IMG/VR virus record: IMGVR_UViG_3300047510_002518
Location: 1 to 32,171 of that record
Length of the DNA: 32,171 bases
Strand: one strand, 5' to 3'
From: a virus
Shown: in pieces, positions 1 to 8,833 of the stretch
Layout of the letters: every line of letters begins with the position of its first letter
How positions within the stretch are numbered: position 1 is the stretch's first letter
The notes under the pieces: model-generated
Databases searched by the model: none
What the model saw: the letters and a program-made list of their open reading frames with translations, nothing else
Told to the model about the DNA's origin: nothing
Program-made: the position numbers and the translations under genes

Positions 1-896
1 TCCATATGGTTTATAGTTTTTACATTTTTTATATCTAAAATGGAATTTGATTTTTTATTCGATATAAAAGCTTGAACTTCCTCAAAGCATTTCGCATTAA
101 GAGTTTCTTCGTTTTCTTCGTCGTTTTTCTCCTCTTTTTCGTCTTCAATCGAGATCATAGGAGTTTGGTCAAATGCAACAACGCCATTAACTTGCGCTGC
201 TGGATTTGTCGTGAATCCGCCACCGAGTGGATAAATATCGCCAACGATTAATCTGTGAATAGGAGTTCCGTCTTTCATCTTACCGGAGCCCCCTTTTGAT
301 TTTAAATATGGCATGTATTCATTGATCTTTTCTGGATCAGTGATAATATCAGCCTCTTTTAAGTAAGAGCTTCCGACAGCTAAAAAGTATTTGCTAAATC
401 CAATTTCCCAGCTTGCTGAAATAGAATTGTGAAAAGTGTCTTTGGGGTCAGAGTTTCTAAGCATTAGTTCTGCAAATTTTTTATCAACAGTCTTGTAAAC
501 AACGCCAGCAACAGAAAGATAAAACGGATCGAGTGTTTGGCCCGCTTCTGTTTCTGTCATAAATTCATTAGTGCCCATTTTATTAAATGAGACATTAGTG
601 ATATGACCAACAACTCGCTCTTTGTTGTGCTCTATGTTAAGATATTTGTTAAGAAAGCGCTTTGCAATCTTTGAAGCTGTGGCCCCAGAGATGCCATCCC
701 CATTAGAATTAATCATGTTGGGAACAGCCAAATTAAATGAGACGCCGAGTAAGTCGGGATTTTCCTCAAAATCGATTTTGGGAGAAAGCTTCTTAAGCTC
801 GTCTAGAGACGCTTTGGAAACTTGAAATTTTTCGTGCCCAAATGGGTAACAAGCAAAAGATGTCAAGTCTAAAGTCGTTTTGTACTTATAGGCCAT
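1..896 (-). CDS. Putative prohead (head maturation) protease, C-terminus outside window
   Basis: Open minus-strand frame from an ATG at 896 that runs off the window, so about 298 N-terminal residues are visible. It follows the portal by only a few bases, the usual place for a prohead protease. Near residues 95-102 there is VVGHITNV, near 158-167 SISASWEIGF, and near 225-234 GGGFTTNPAA. Together these resemble the His and Ser motifs and the late Asn-Pro-Ala segment of phage prohead proteases, which cleave scaffold and capsid proteins during head maturation. The visible end is very acidic (about residues 250-265), as in protease-scaffold fusions. The family call rests on motif memory and synteny; it could instead be another head-assembly protein. 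Confidence 0.6.
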   Translation of the reverse strand, partial: MAYKYKTTLDLTSFACYPFGHEKFQVSKASLDELKKLSPKIDFEENPDLLGVSFNLAVPNMINSNGDGISGATASKIAKRFLNKYLNIEHNKERVVGHITNVSFNKMGTNEFMTETEAGQTLDPFYLSVAGVVYKTVDKKFAELMLRNSDPKDTFHNSISASWEIGFSKYFLAVGSSYLKEADIITDPEKINEYMPYLKSKGGSGKMKDGTPIHRLIVGDIYPLGGGFTTNPAAQVNGVVAFDQTPMISIEDEKEEKNDEENEETLNAKCFEEVQAFISNKKSNSILDIKNVKTINHM

Positions 897-899
897 AAG

Positions 900-2813
900 T
901 TACTTTACAGCAGAATGGTAGAAAATAGCCGCAGAATATTCTTCTAGCGCATATTCTTCCGCAGTGTCCAAGATTTCTTGCATGGGCGAAAGCTTTTCAA
1001 TATGATCCATGTCATTAAAACATTTCTGCAAATTAAAGACCCAATCTTTTCTATTGCTCGATGCAACGATCTTCTTGCATAGCTGAGTTACGCTTTCGTT
1101 CTGTTGGTCATTTAGTTTTTCTACTTTGAATCTTTCTGCCGCAAAAGATACTGCGGACTTCATGAATGTATCAATTTCGTACACTGTAGACTGAATGTCT
1201 TTTCTTGAAGCTTTGGCGACCGCTGGTCTCCCAGCGGTTGAATTTGTAGGGGCGCCTGTTGGAGCACCGACAAACTCCTCGATAACTGGAATGCCGCCAA
1301 CGATTGGATTATAATGACCCTTTTTGCGCTGCTCGAAAAGAGCGTCCTGCGCAGGCGCGAGTTCGTCCGCGCTCGGAAGCTTGCCAGTTCTAATAGATTC
1401 GATGCCTTGTTCTGGAGACAGAACTCCGATTTCGATCATTCTGCTGATCGTTCTCATGTATTCTGTTTCATTCTTAAGGTCAATCTCAGTAAACTTTGCT
1501 GTTGGATATGCGCGAAAGCCAAGATCTTTAGAGATCCTTACTATCTCTGGCTGAAGAATATCATTTAAGAATGCATTGCGAGATTCTTTGAGCCTCTCCA
1601 TGAAGAAGCTGATTTTCGCATTTGCTCCGTTGTACTTTTCCTCTCCAAGCATAACATTCATCAAGCCTTCTTTGATATCTCGATCTAATACTTTATATTT
1701 TTCCTCTCCGACAACTTTCTTAAGATCAGGAATAACAAATTCTGCTCTTGTAGTATAGTCAGAAACAAGAACGCGCCCAACACTTTCATTCATGAAAAGG
1801 TTTTGCATGGCGGTCATGTTGGCGGGATTGATTCCGCCCTTGTCTGGGTCCGCGCCCATTGTAATAAGCAGAATAACATTCTCCACAGTGCGCGCAATAG
1901 CTTGATCAATTCTTTTTAATTCGATTTTGGCATTTACGTCTTCCAAAACTGGATAGCAAAACGGGATAGCAAAAGGCTCATAATCCTGTTTCTTGTAAAA
2001 AGAATAAGTTAAAAACTTTGGATCTAATTTAATCTTCAACCCGTCTCTAAAGTATTGCTTGTTCTTAATTTTTTCTCTAGTATCTGGATCAAGACCATTA
2101 AGAAGTTCAACGTCCGCATCATCTTTTGGATTCTTTAGTCTTTCTAATTCGTATTCGGAAAGAATTTTCTCGTAGACGGCATCCGCGAAAGAGCTAGAGA
2201 TGGTGGTTACGATCTCATAAGGATTAAGCAAGATATAGCGGAGAGGAACCTTGTTATTCTTGATTCCATTCTCGCTGAAACCAGAAAGAAGCTTGAAATC
2301 TTCCGCATTAAACTTGCCGTCGATTCTGTAATAAAAAATATTACCGCTTCTGTAATACTCGCGGAAGTATTGATCTTTCAGTTTCCAAAGCTTGATCTTT
2401 TCAAACCATTTGTAGAAGAACTCTCTGCTTCTTTCAGTGCCGCCTTCTAAATAAATATCAGTATTGGCAAACTCTGTTTGGATATCGATTGTATTTCTGA
2501 CAATAGCGACATTAGCGTATGCCTTCTGGCACAGCATAATGGCATCTCTTACGTCAATGCCGTCTTTTGAATAATCAAAAGGCAAGAGTCCTTGGCTAAG
2601 AACAGTGTATCTGCCAGCTAAAACATCAGTGCCATTTCTTGGAACTCTTGTGTTGGTGCCGCCACCAGAACTAGCTCTTGAGGCTTGAGAAATCTCTTTG
2701 TAAAATGGCTCGCCAATAAGTTTTGGCTCTGCGGTGGCATTGGAAAACTGAATTGGGGCTGAATCCTTCTTTCTGTTCCAATAATCAGATTTTTTATTAT
2801 ATTGGCGCGGCAT
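900..2813 (-). CDS. Portal protein
   Basis: 637 residues, usual size for a large-phage portal, placed between terminase and prohead protease. The portal is the dodecameric ring at one head vertex through which DNA is packaged and to which the neck attaches. The N-terminal 60 residues are basic and low in complexity. The body then has the mixed alpha/beta stem-and-clip look, including a stretch with many aromatic residues near 135-165 (FFYKWFEKIKLWKLKDQYF). The C-terminal 100 residues look helical and acidic. No strong Shine-Dalgarno precedes the ATG; the leader is A/T-rich. The call combines size, composition and gene order; no single diagnostic motif exists for the family. Confidence 0.8.
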   Translation of the reverse strand: MPRQYNKKSDYWNRKKDSAPIQFSNATAEPKLIGEPFYKEISQASRASSGGGTNTRVPRNGTDVLAGRYTVLSQGLLPFDYSKDGIDVRDAIMLCQKAYANVAIVRNTIDIQTEFANTDIYLEGGTERSREFFYKWFEKIKLWKLKDQYFREYYRSGNIFYYRIDGKFNAEDFKLLSGFSENGIKNNKVPLRYILLNPYEIVTTISSSFADAVYEKILSEYELERLKNPKDDADVELLNGLDPDTREKIKNKQYFRDGLKIKLDPKFLTYSFYKKQDYEPFAIPFCYPVLEDVNAKIELKRIDQAIARTVENVILLITMGADPDKGGINPANMTAMQNLFMNESVGRVLVSDYTTRAEFVIPDLKKVVGEEKYKVLDRDIKEGLMNVMLGEEKYNGANAKISFFMERLKESRNAFLNDILQPEIVRISKDLGFRAYPTAKFTEIDLKNETEYMRTISRMIEIGVLSPEQGIESIRTGKLPSADELAPAQDALFEQRKKGHYNPIVGGIPVIEEFVGAPTGAPTNSTAGRPAVAKASRKDIQSTVYEIDTFMKSAVSFAAERFKVEKLNDQQNESVTQLCKKIVASSNRKDWVFNLQKCFNDMDHIEKLSPMQEILDTAEEYALEEYSAAIFYHSAVK

Positions 2814-2832
2814 CTTTTATATTAAAGATTAC

Positions 2833-2866
2833 ACCAAAAGTATCAAAAGTAACTTAAAAGTACTTT
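2833..2866. repeat. Three TACTTTT direct repeats between terminase and portal
   Basis: On the minus strand the 54-nt gap between terminase stop and portal start holds three TACTTTT copies spaced roughly one helical turn apart. They could be a factor-binding site or simply AT-rich leader. Confidence 0.4.
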
Positions 2867-2867
2867 T

Positions 2868-4736
2868 TTACCGAGCGAAAAATGGAGTGAAAGTACTTTG
2901 AACAGATTCAACCTTGGCTTCCATCATATCAAGATATATTTTTGTCATCCAATTGCCTAAAACTAGGCAAGAGTAAGAGTCTTTTCTTGTTTTCTCTGCG
3001 CCATTTTGTTTTTTAAGCTCTACTGGCAAATCAAAGCTTTGGTGTCCATTGGCAGTCGTTGTTGGCATAATCAAAGAGCATTGCGCCTTCACAAGCTCAA
3101 TAAGATCAGCTTGATGATCTACAAAATCTACCATTTTAGCTTCTACTCCTTGCCCTTCCTCTTGATCTCTGAAAAATTTTAAATTTTTAATTGGTATGGA
3201 TTTAGATTTCTGAGCAGTAAAGTCATTATCGATAGCCTCTGCGGCGAACAGGATCTTTCTATGGTCAAAATTAGACTGAAGGAGTTCGTTAGCGTATCTT
3301 ATCCAGCCGCTTGTAGGAACTCGTAAATAACAAATTTTATTTGTGCTCCTGTTATAAGAGTTTCTAGCTTTTCGCATCTCGTCTTGATAAGTTTCCGGCG
3401 AATCAAAATCGCCTTCAAAGATTTTTACGTTAAGTTTTGCTTCTTTGAATAAATCGCTCTCATTAGCAGCGTTTATAAATTGCAGTCCACCGTTATAGTC
3501 ACCACACATTGCAACAACATTGAAGTTAGTTAAAAGATAATGCAGATATTCTATATGTTTTCTTAAATTAGTTCCTGAAACTGCATAGTTATGAACAAGA
3601 ATTCCCCTTCTGCTGCCTTTATCTAGCTTGATCAGATTCATTGCGAAGTCGTCGGAAGAATCTGTTTCTGCCCAAGATGGGTCGAAGCTTAAAATATATT
3701 CAGCGCTTTTTTCTCCAGCTAATTCGATGCACTGCCCTTCGCCAGCTTTGATTGTGCATTCGTGCATTTTGCTAAGTTTGAAGTAACCAGAAGAATCATC
3801 TACGAATTGAGAGCCAAACTCGCGCTTGAATTGCGATTCCGACATCGTTGACTTCGCTTGCGTCAACAAACTTTCGTCGTATAGTCCGTGAGGCGCGATA
3901 TCATACGAAAAATGCAGGATCGCCCTTGTTGCCCCGCCTTTGCCATCTTTTTCTGGAGTCTCTATCAAATTTTCGTACTGCTTGTAAAGCTTGTACATGT
4001 ATTCAAACTGATAGGATGCAGACGACAAAACAATAATTTTATTATTCGGCCATTTGAATCTATCTTGCTCTGTCATCTCACCTCTTTTAATTAGCTCAGT
4101 CTCCAAATCGTAAACTTGTTTTCTTTCTGTTGGGTTCTGCACAACAGACAAGAACGGAATAATAACTTCATTAAAAATTCTTTCTGGCATCAGCAAGAAT
4201 TCGTCGATCATCATTCTGTGAAAGCGAAAACCGCGAAGCTTTTCACCGTCGCCAAGAGGCAAACACGTAATTTTGCTTCTGCCTATCTCCATCGTCCATT
4301 CATCTGAGCTTTTTGTGACTTTAGTGATACACTGCTTCAAAAATACCGCTTGTGGCTTTTCCGCAATTTCTTCGATTTTTTTGAAAATCATTTTCGCCTG
4401 ACGGAACGTCTTACTTACAATACCAACGTGAACACCTTGGTTTAGTATTGCGTCAAGCGACGCAAAGACAGCGCAAGTAAAGCTCTTGGATAGCCCACGA
4501 CTCCACACCATCATAGAATAGTCTGTTTCAAACATCGTCTTAATAGCCAAATGCTGAAACGGGAAAAGCTTAACCCCACAAATCATTTCTGAAGAGAACG
4601 AAATATTGGCGCGAAGAAACTTATAGAGAAGAATTTTAGCATCTCTTTCTTCCAAGAATCCTTTTTTTGACAGGATTTCTTCGTTTACGTTACGAAACTG
4701 TGCTTTTCTTTTTTGGTTTCCTTCTGTCCAAGCCAT
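2868..4736 (-). CDS. terL: Terminase large subunit
   Basis: 622 residues from the ATG at 4736, chosen because AAGGA precedes it at suitable spacing; a longer frame exists upstream but is less likely. The packaging motor pumps DNA into the prohead and cuts concatemers. The ATPase half has a Walker A-like SRGLSKS (79-85), followed by MMIDEF (175-180) as Walker B. The nuclease half has FDPSWAETDSSDDF (351-364) with the acidic residues of the RNase H-like fold, CGDYNGG (411-417), and a late DHQADL. The classical R-G-x-G-K-S loop is R-G-L-S-K-S here. The gene overlaps the upstream ERCC4 nuclease gene by 52 nt, implying coupled translation. Confidence 0.93.
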   Translation of the reverse strand: MAWTEGNQKRKAQFRNVNEEILSKKGFLEERDAKILLYKFLRANISFSSEMICGVKLFPFQHLAIKTMFETDYSMMVWSRGLSKSFTCAVFASLDAILNQGVHVGIVSKTFRQAKMIFKKIEEIAEKPQAVFLKQCITKVTKSSDEWTMEIGRSKITCLPLGDGEKLRGFRFHRMMIDEFLLMPERIFNEVIIPFLSVVQNPTERKQVYDLETELIKRGEMTEQDRFKWPNNKIIVLSSASYQFEYMYKLYKQYENLIETPEKDGKGGATRAILHFSYDIAPHGLYDESLLTQAKSTMSESQFKREFGSQFVDDSSGYFKLSKMHECTIKAGEGQCIELAGEKSAEYILSFDPSWAETDSSDDFAMNLIKLDKGSRRGILVHNYAVSGTNLRKHIEYLHYLLTNFNVVAMCGDYNGGLQFINAANESDLFKEAKLNVKIFEGDFDSPETYQDEMRKARNSYNRSTNKICYLRVPTSGWIRYANELLQSNFDHRKILFAAEAIDNDFTAQKSKSIPIKNLKFFRDQEEGQGVEAKMVDFVDHQADLIELVKAQCSLIMPTTTANGHQSFDLPVELKKQNGAEKTRKDSYSCLVLGNWMTKIYLDMMEAKVESVQSTFTPFFAR

Positions 4737-5653
4737 GATGAATCCTTGTCTAAAAAGTATTGAATGTCCACATCCCAAAGAACGCTGCCCATTGCAACTA
4801 ATTTAGGAATTAAAATTTCGCTATTTGTTCTGTTGCCAGAAAATACAAATTGGCAATAGCCCGCAAACTCATGTTGCAGTAATCTCATATTATGATAAAT
4901 AAATTTAAGATTTGCCTTATGAGGAGTAAAGTCGTTGTTGTTTTTTATTCGCTCAAGCGAAGACTCGACGACGACATACAAATAAGACTCCATCTGTTTG
5001 CATCTTTGTATTTCGCGTCTAAATCTTTCCAAGTTTTCTCCAACAAGAGTGCCTTTAAAATCAGACTCAGACTTTCGGTCTACAAAAGTTTTTGTATAGT
5101 GTGCTCCGCTTGCCGTATAATCTCCAAAGTCTAACTTAACATTCCTTTGGTTTTTAAACTCTAAAGGCTGCTGTTCTCTTGTGTCCACAAAAATGTTAAC
5201 CTCAGAAAAATCTTCATAGAATTTTTTGGGCAAACTTCTTCTGAACATTGGATTTACTCCAATCTCATCGCAAACTTTAGAATAGGAACCAAAGTGCTTC
5301 TTGTATATATCAATCGAAGGCATGTCGCTGGTCTCAAGCTCCAAATGAAACGGAGCGTAGTTTAATTCTTTGTTCTTAACTCTGTTCGCAAGCATTTTTT
5401 TAATATACTCTTTAACAACTTCTGGCGATTCTATTTCGCACCACCTTAAAAGCTGCTCTCTATTATCAAAGTCTTTATCAAAATAAGACTCCTTGTCTTT
5501 GAAGGCCAAAAGAGTCCCAGTTAAAAGATTTTTCTTAGGGTGATGCTTTCTGTAATAGTCTCCAAGCGAGAACTTATGCTTCTTGATATGGGTGTGCAAA
5601 GCCCTTTCGCTTTGGAAGATGTTATTGCATTCTAGACACTTAGACTGCATCAT
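4685..5653 (-). CDS. ERCC4-type nuclease with N-terminal C2H2-like zinc finger
   Basis: 322 residues. The N-terminus has C6-x2-C9 followed by H20, H22 and H26, a C2H2-like finger likely to bind DNA. The C-terminal half carries the XPF/ERCC4 nuclease signature: VDTRE (156-160), GDY (177-179) and VDRKSESD (191-198), giving the metal-binding acidic residues and the D/E-R-K motif. Such nucleases cut branched DNA or flaps. The 3' end overlaps the terminase start by 52 nt and the 5' end overlaps the gene before it by 14 nt. This position suggests a role in resolving branched replicating DNA before or during packaging. The start could be either of two adjacent ATGs. Nuclease activity is inferred from motifs. 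Confidence 0.85.
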   Translation of the reverse strand: MMQSKCLECNNIFQSERALHTHIKKHKFSLGDYYRKHHPKKNLLTGTLLAFKDKESYFDKDFDNREQLLRWCEIESPEVVKEYIKKMLANRVKNKELNYAPFHLELETSDMPSIDIYKKHFGSYSKVCDEIGVNPMFRRSLPKKFYEDFSEVNIFVDTREQQPLEFKNQRNVKLDFGDYTASGAHYTKTFVDRKSESDFKGTLVGENLERFRREIQRCKQMESYLYVVVESSLERIKNNNDFTPHKANLKFIYHNMRLLQHEFAGYCQFVFSGNRTNSEILIPKLVAMGSVLWDVDIQYFLDKDSSWLGQKETKKEKHSFVT

Positions 5654-6710
5654 TTAATGATATTCCCATGATGCGAGCTTTCCATTCCACCATAGATTCC
5701 ATCTTTTGCGCCTCATCCATAACCAGCGACTTTTGCATTTCGGCAATTTTAATCATGTTGGCTCGCTCTTCCTCGTCTTGAAACAACTGAACAATAGAAA
5801 GGATTGATGCGTTTTCTTTTTGTCTTGAGGAGATTCTTTCGCGCCTGTCGCCTTGCAGCTTTTTGATTAAGCTCTCTACACGCCCTTCGCACTGGTGATA
5901 CTCGCTGCTTTTGGCTTTGATGATTTCGGCTAAACGAATACTCATTTCATTCTGTTCCTGAGTCTCCTCAAACATTTTGTTTAGCTTGTCCAAGTGTCTC
6001 GACGTAGTTTCAAGATTAATAATTTCTTTACAAACGTTCATATACAAGTTGACCTCGTCAGCGGTGAGATCTGGCTTATCCCAAGTCATTCTAATAAACT
6101 CTTGCTCAAAAATATTGCGATCTTCGTGAGAAGTGTAGCAGTTTATAATCTTTTGAAATCTAGAATTGCCCAAGTTGATGGATAGCTTATCCATGCAGAC
6201 TTTGTGATGCCTTGTAAGCCGTTCCTTGTCTAGCTTCTCGCCAGTCGCATCATTAATCTTATTGATGATACGCTCTGCTGAACGAGGGACTTGATATCTT
6301 ACAAAAGCCGCATTATCTGACTCGGAGTTGTTTTCGCAGCCAGAGATTTTAATATAGTTGCTAACCGTTCTGTGTTCAGACCCCATTGCCGCAATTGACT
6401 TTCCGGGGTAAAGAAGTTCTGCAATTTTCAGTGAAGATATTCCGTCCCTAGCTTGATCTTCTATAAACTCCTGTTGCTGCTTGGTAAGAGGCAAGTCTCC
6501 AACTTTTTCATATTTAGACGTCTTATATTCAATTTTATTTGAGCCCAAAAACGATCTAATAGCAACGCCTTGCTTTGTTCTCCCATCCAACGTTTCATCA
6601 TTAAAGAATTTGCGCGTAATAGTATTTAAATCAGGGAATTGCTGGGCAAGTTCCTTGATTCTCTGACCCTCTTCCTCAGTAAATGTTATTTGATTTTTAT
6701 TGGTAGCCAC
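5640..6710 (-). CDS. Helical DNA-binding-like protein, possible terminase small subunit
   Basis: 356 residues starting at a GTG. The start is fixed by a 14-nt overlap with the preceding sigma-like gene. The first 120 residues contain segments that look like helix-turn-helix units (around LTKQQQEFIEDQARDGISSL). Residues 220-340 are strongly charged and heptad-like, consistent with a coiled coil. Two genes downstream lies the terminase large subunit, with the ERCC4 nuclease in between, so a small-terminase or packaging-adaptor role is reasonable. The protein is longer than most small terminases and no diagnostic motif is visible, so the function is a guess from position. Confidence 0.85.
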   Translation of the reverse strand: MATNKNQITFTEEEGQRIKELAQQFPDLNTITRKFFNDETLDGRTKQGVAIRSFLGSNKIEYKTSKYEKVGDLPLTKQQQEFIEDQARDGISSLKIAELLYPGKSIAAMGSEHRTVSNYIKISGCENNSESDNAAFVRYQVPRSAERIINKINDATGEKLDKERLTRHHKVCMDKLSINLGNSRFQKIINCYTSHEDRNIFEQEFIRMTWDKPDLTADEVNLYMNVCKEIINLETTSRHLDKLNKMFEETQEQNEMSIRLAEIIKAKSSEYHQCEGRVESLIKKLQGDRRERISSRQKENASILSIVQLFQDEEERANMIKIAEMQKSLVMDEAQKMESMVEWKARIMGISLNDAV

Positions 6711-7410
6711 CTAAAATATCCTCGCTTTGTAATATCTTAATCGCTACTGAGCGAAATAGTTTTTTAAGATTTTTGATTTGTTTATATCCTGCCTTTTTAC
6801 CCTTTTCGTTTGTTTTGTAACCCATCTCTGCCGCGACTTTTTCCTCATCAGCACCATCGATGTATAATCTAGAATACACTTTATATTGCTTAGGCGCTAA
6901 ACGATGCTTCATTTCTTCGTGCAACTTTTGTGCGCTACCAAGAACATCAAAGTTCAAATCTCGCATGCCCTGAACTGTTTCGGAATGGTTTTCTGTAGAG
7001 ACGGCGAGTTTTACATCATAGGCGCTCTTCTTTGTCTTTTCCCATTTTGAATACAGTGGACATTCCGAGCACTGGAGGCCGCTAGGAGTTATCGAGCAAG
7101 CTGGTGGTTCATTACCTTGATTATACTTGCACGCCAAACAAGGGCGCACATAATTCGAATAATTATTCCGCAATAAATTCTTGATCTGATTGACCGTTAT
7201 TCTTGAGATCCAAGGCTCAAGCGGGCGGTCCTGTTTCCACATCTTCCATTTCTTGGAAATATGGAAGCGAATAATCTGAGCGACATCATCATAATCCATC
7301 CAAGCAATTGCTTTTAATTGCCAGATGTACCTGTGCTTTTCGATTATTCTATCTATTACGTCTTGCTTGTCTTCGTATCTAATCTTGCGCCTCAGTTTTC
7401 GTTTTTCCAT
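6697..7410 (-). CDS. Sigma-70-like RNA polymerase sigma factor with Cys-rich insertion
   Basis: 237 residues. Residues 15-85 resemble sigma region 2 (WMDYDDVAQIIRFHISKKW, then LEPWISRITVNQIKNLLRNNY). Residues 165-232 resemble region 4 with a helix-turn-helix (KVAAEMGYKTNEKGKKAGYK). Between them lies an insert with five cysteines at 91, 94, 105, 114 and 117, including two CxxC pairs, likely to bind zinc. It would direct host RNA polymerase to phage promoters. Because it sits in the structural operon it may be a late-gene sigma, but this is inference. It overlaps the zinc-ribbon gene before it by 32 nt and the next gene by 14 nt. Confidence 0.75.
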   Translation of the reverse strand: MEKRKLRRKIRYEDKQDVIDRIIEKHRYIWQLKAIAWMDYDDVAQIIRFHISKKWKMWKQDRPLEPWISRITVNQIKNLLRNNYSNYVRPCLACKYNQGNEPPACSITPSGLQCSECPLYSKWEKTKKSAYDVKLAVSTENHSETVQGMRDLNFDVLGSAQKLHEEMKHRLAPKQYKVYSRLYIDGADEEKVAAEMGYKTNEKGKKAGYKQIKNLKKLFRSVAIKILQSEDILGGYQ

Positions 7411-7756
7411 ATTTAGTGGGTGACAAGCTTTCTATCCCACTTACTCTTTTAGACGCAAATTTCTTGACTGAGGCATTCTGAGGGTTGCGAGTCAAGTCTT
7501 CTAGATTAAAAGCCCTAAAACTTCCTTCAATTTCTACTTCCAGATCAAGCTTGTCCAACTGAGGAACCTCCTCAACATTGGAATGCTCGTCATCTTCATC
7601 TTGTTCTGTTTCTACCGCTCTAGCTTGAGGCTGCTTTTTTGCGACGCTTTGCGAAACTTTACCCCCCATTGGGCTTCCGCATTTGGAGCAGAAGTTTGGG
7701 GCAAACCCAGCATATTCGTGTTTGCTTCCGCAATTACTACAGAACATTAAGGCCAT
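7379..7756 (-). CDS. Double zinc-ribbon small protein
   Basis: 125 residues. Two CxxC pairs near the N-terminus (CSNC at 6-9 and CSKC near 22-25) form a zinc ribbon. The rest is acidic and low in complexity (EQDEDDEHSNVEEVP) and ends in a basic tail. It overlaps the sigma-like gene by 32 nt, so the two are translated together. A zinc ribbon next to a sigma factor suggests a transcription accessory protein, but no direct evidence of function exists. The ribbon resembles the generic ones found at the start of many bacterial membrane and regulatory proteins; no transmembrane segment follows here. Confidence 0.75.
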   Translation of the reverse strand: MALMFCSNCGSKHEYAGFAPNFCSKCGSPMGGKVSQSVAKKQPQARAVETEQDEDDEHSNVEEVPQLDKLDLEVEIEGSFRAFNLEDLTRNPQNASVKKFASKRVSGIESLSPTKYGKTKTEAQD

Positions 7757-7757
7757 T

Positions 7758-8090
7758 TTATTTCTTTTTATCTAAGTCGTTGACTTTGTCGTTGAGATTT
7801 TCCAGCTTTGTTAATATTTTAGTTATATCTCTTTGTATTTCAACCATCTTATCAGTATTAACTGGGGCTCCGTCATCGTCAACGATCTTAGATAAACGCC
7901 TTGAAATGCTTTTTACCTCATTATTTACGTAAGCCATTTGCTCGGCCTGCACTTTAATTTCTCTAGCAACTGGCAAAAAGTCTTCTTTTTTTACGTAAGT
8001 AGCGTTCAGATAAAATAAAACAGAAGCGATCAAGATCCCACCAAAAACCTTTATTGCATTGGCCCAGATATTGACGCGCTCCATTTTCAT
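7758..8090 (-). CDS. Small membrane protein with coiled coil
   Basis: 110 residues. A single transmembrane segment lies near residues 12-30 (AIKVFGGILIASVLFYL), followed by a long helical, heptad-like stretch (40-108) ending in DLDKKK. The shape is N-in with a periplasmic coiled coil, or the reverse. This is also the shape of inner-membrane spanins, but its place in the structural operon between PhoH and the zinc-ribbon gene gives no support for lysis. It ends 2 nt before the zinc-ribbon start and begins 3 nt after the PhoH stop, so it belongs to the late operon. Function unknown. Confidence 0.75.
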   Translation of the reverse strand: MKMERVNIWANAIKVFGGILIASVLFYLNATYVKKEDFLPVAREIKVQAEQMAYVNNEVKSISRRLSKIVDDDGAPVNTDKMVEIQRDITKILTKLENLNDKVNDLDKKK

Positions 8091-8092
8091 CT

Positions 8093-8830
8093 TTATCTAC
8101 CTGTCTTTACACCTTTTGAGTTGATTTTCTTGATAATAAATTTCAAGATTGCGCTTCTTTTAATGTCCTCTTCTGTGAACTCAAAAGTGTAAATTCCATT
8201 CTTTTGCGAATCTTCGTCTGAAAATAGATTATAAAAGTCGAGAAATCCGTTTTGGGTTTTGATATCTGGCTGCATAAAGTCTCCGCATAGAAATATCTTT
8301 GACCCCTCGCCAATTCTGGTAATAAGGGTAGTGATCTCTTTAGCGCTGAAGTTCTGGACCTCATCTGCGATTATAATCTTGTCGCTTAACGTGCTGCCAC
8401 GCAAAAAGTTAATTGGAGTAGCAGAAATTCTGCCCTCGTCTCTTAACCTATTAGCGTCAACAGGATCAATTATTTCTTGAACTTTGTCTTCCAGAGGGAG
8501 TAGATACGGCTGGAACTTTTCTGCCACAGAGCCCGGCAGCGATCCAATAGATTTGTCAGCGCTTTCTGCGATAGTTCTAATATATACGATATCTTTTTCA
8601 TTGTGGTTGATTAGGTTTAAGGCCGCATAAACGGCCATAAAAGTTTTTGATGTTCCTGCTGGACCAGCAATAAAAACTATTTTAGTTTGCTCTTCCAGCA
8701 GTATTTTTAACAGATCTTGTTGTTTTTCGGTAAATTTAAATTTTCTTTCTTTGAATTTGATTTCCGTTTTCATCTGCGGAATAATGACTTCCGAAGATGT
8801 CTGTTTTGTTTTCTTGGGCTTTTTTGCCAT
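8093..8830 (-). CDS. phoH: PhoH-family ATPase
   Basis: 245 residues, typical of phage PhoH proteins. Walker A GPAGTSKT is at 56-63 (Ser in place of the usual second Gly), Walker B IIIADEVQNF at 152-161, and a CGDFMQPD motif at 182-189, with late RSAILKFIIKKI. PhoH proteins are P-loop NTPases, some with RNA helicase or nuclease links, common in marine and freshwater phages. Their role in infection is not settled. The gene sits in the late operon between the tail-tube-like gene and a small membrane protein, with 3-nt spacings on each side. The first 20 residues are Lys-rich and probably disordered. The A/T-rich leader has no clear Shine-Dalgarno. Confidence 0.93.
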   Translation of the reverse strand: MAKKPKKTKQTSSEVIIPQMKTEIKFKERKFKFTEKQQDLLKILLEEQTKIVFIAGPAGTSKTFMAVYAALNLINHNEKDIVYIRTIAESADKSIGSLPGSVAEKFQPYLLPLEDKVQEIIDPVDANRLRDEGRISATPINFLRGSTLSDKIIIADEVQNFSAKEITTLITRIGEGSKIFLCGDFMQPDIKTQNGFLDFYNLFSDEDSQKNGIYTFEFTEEDIKRSAILKFIIKKINSKGVKTGR

Positions 8831-8833
8831 AAA

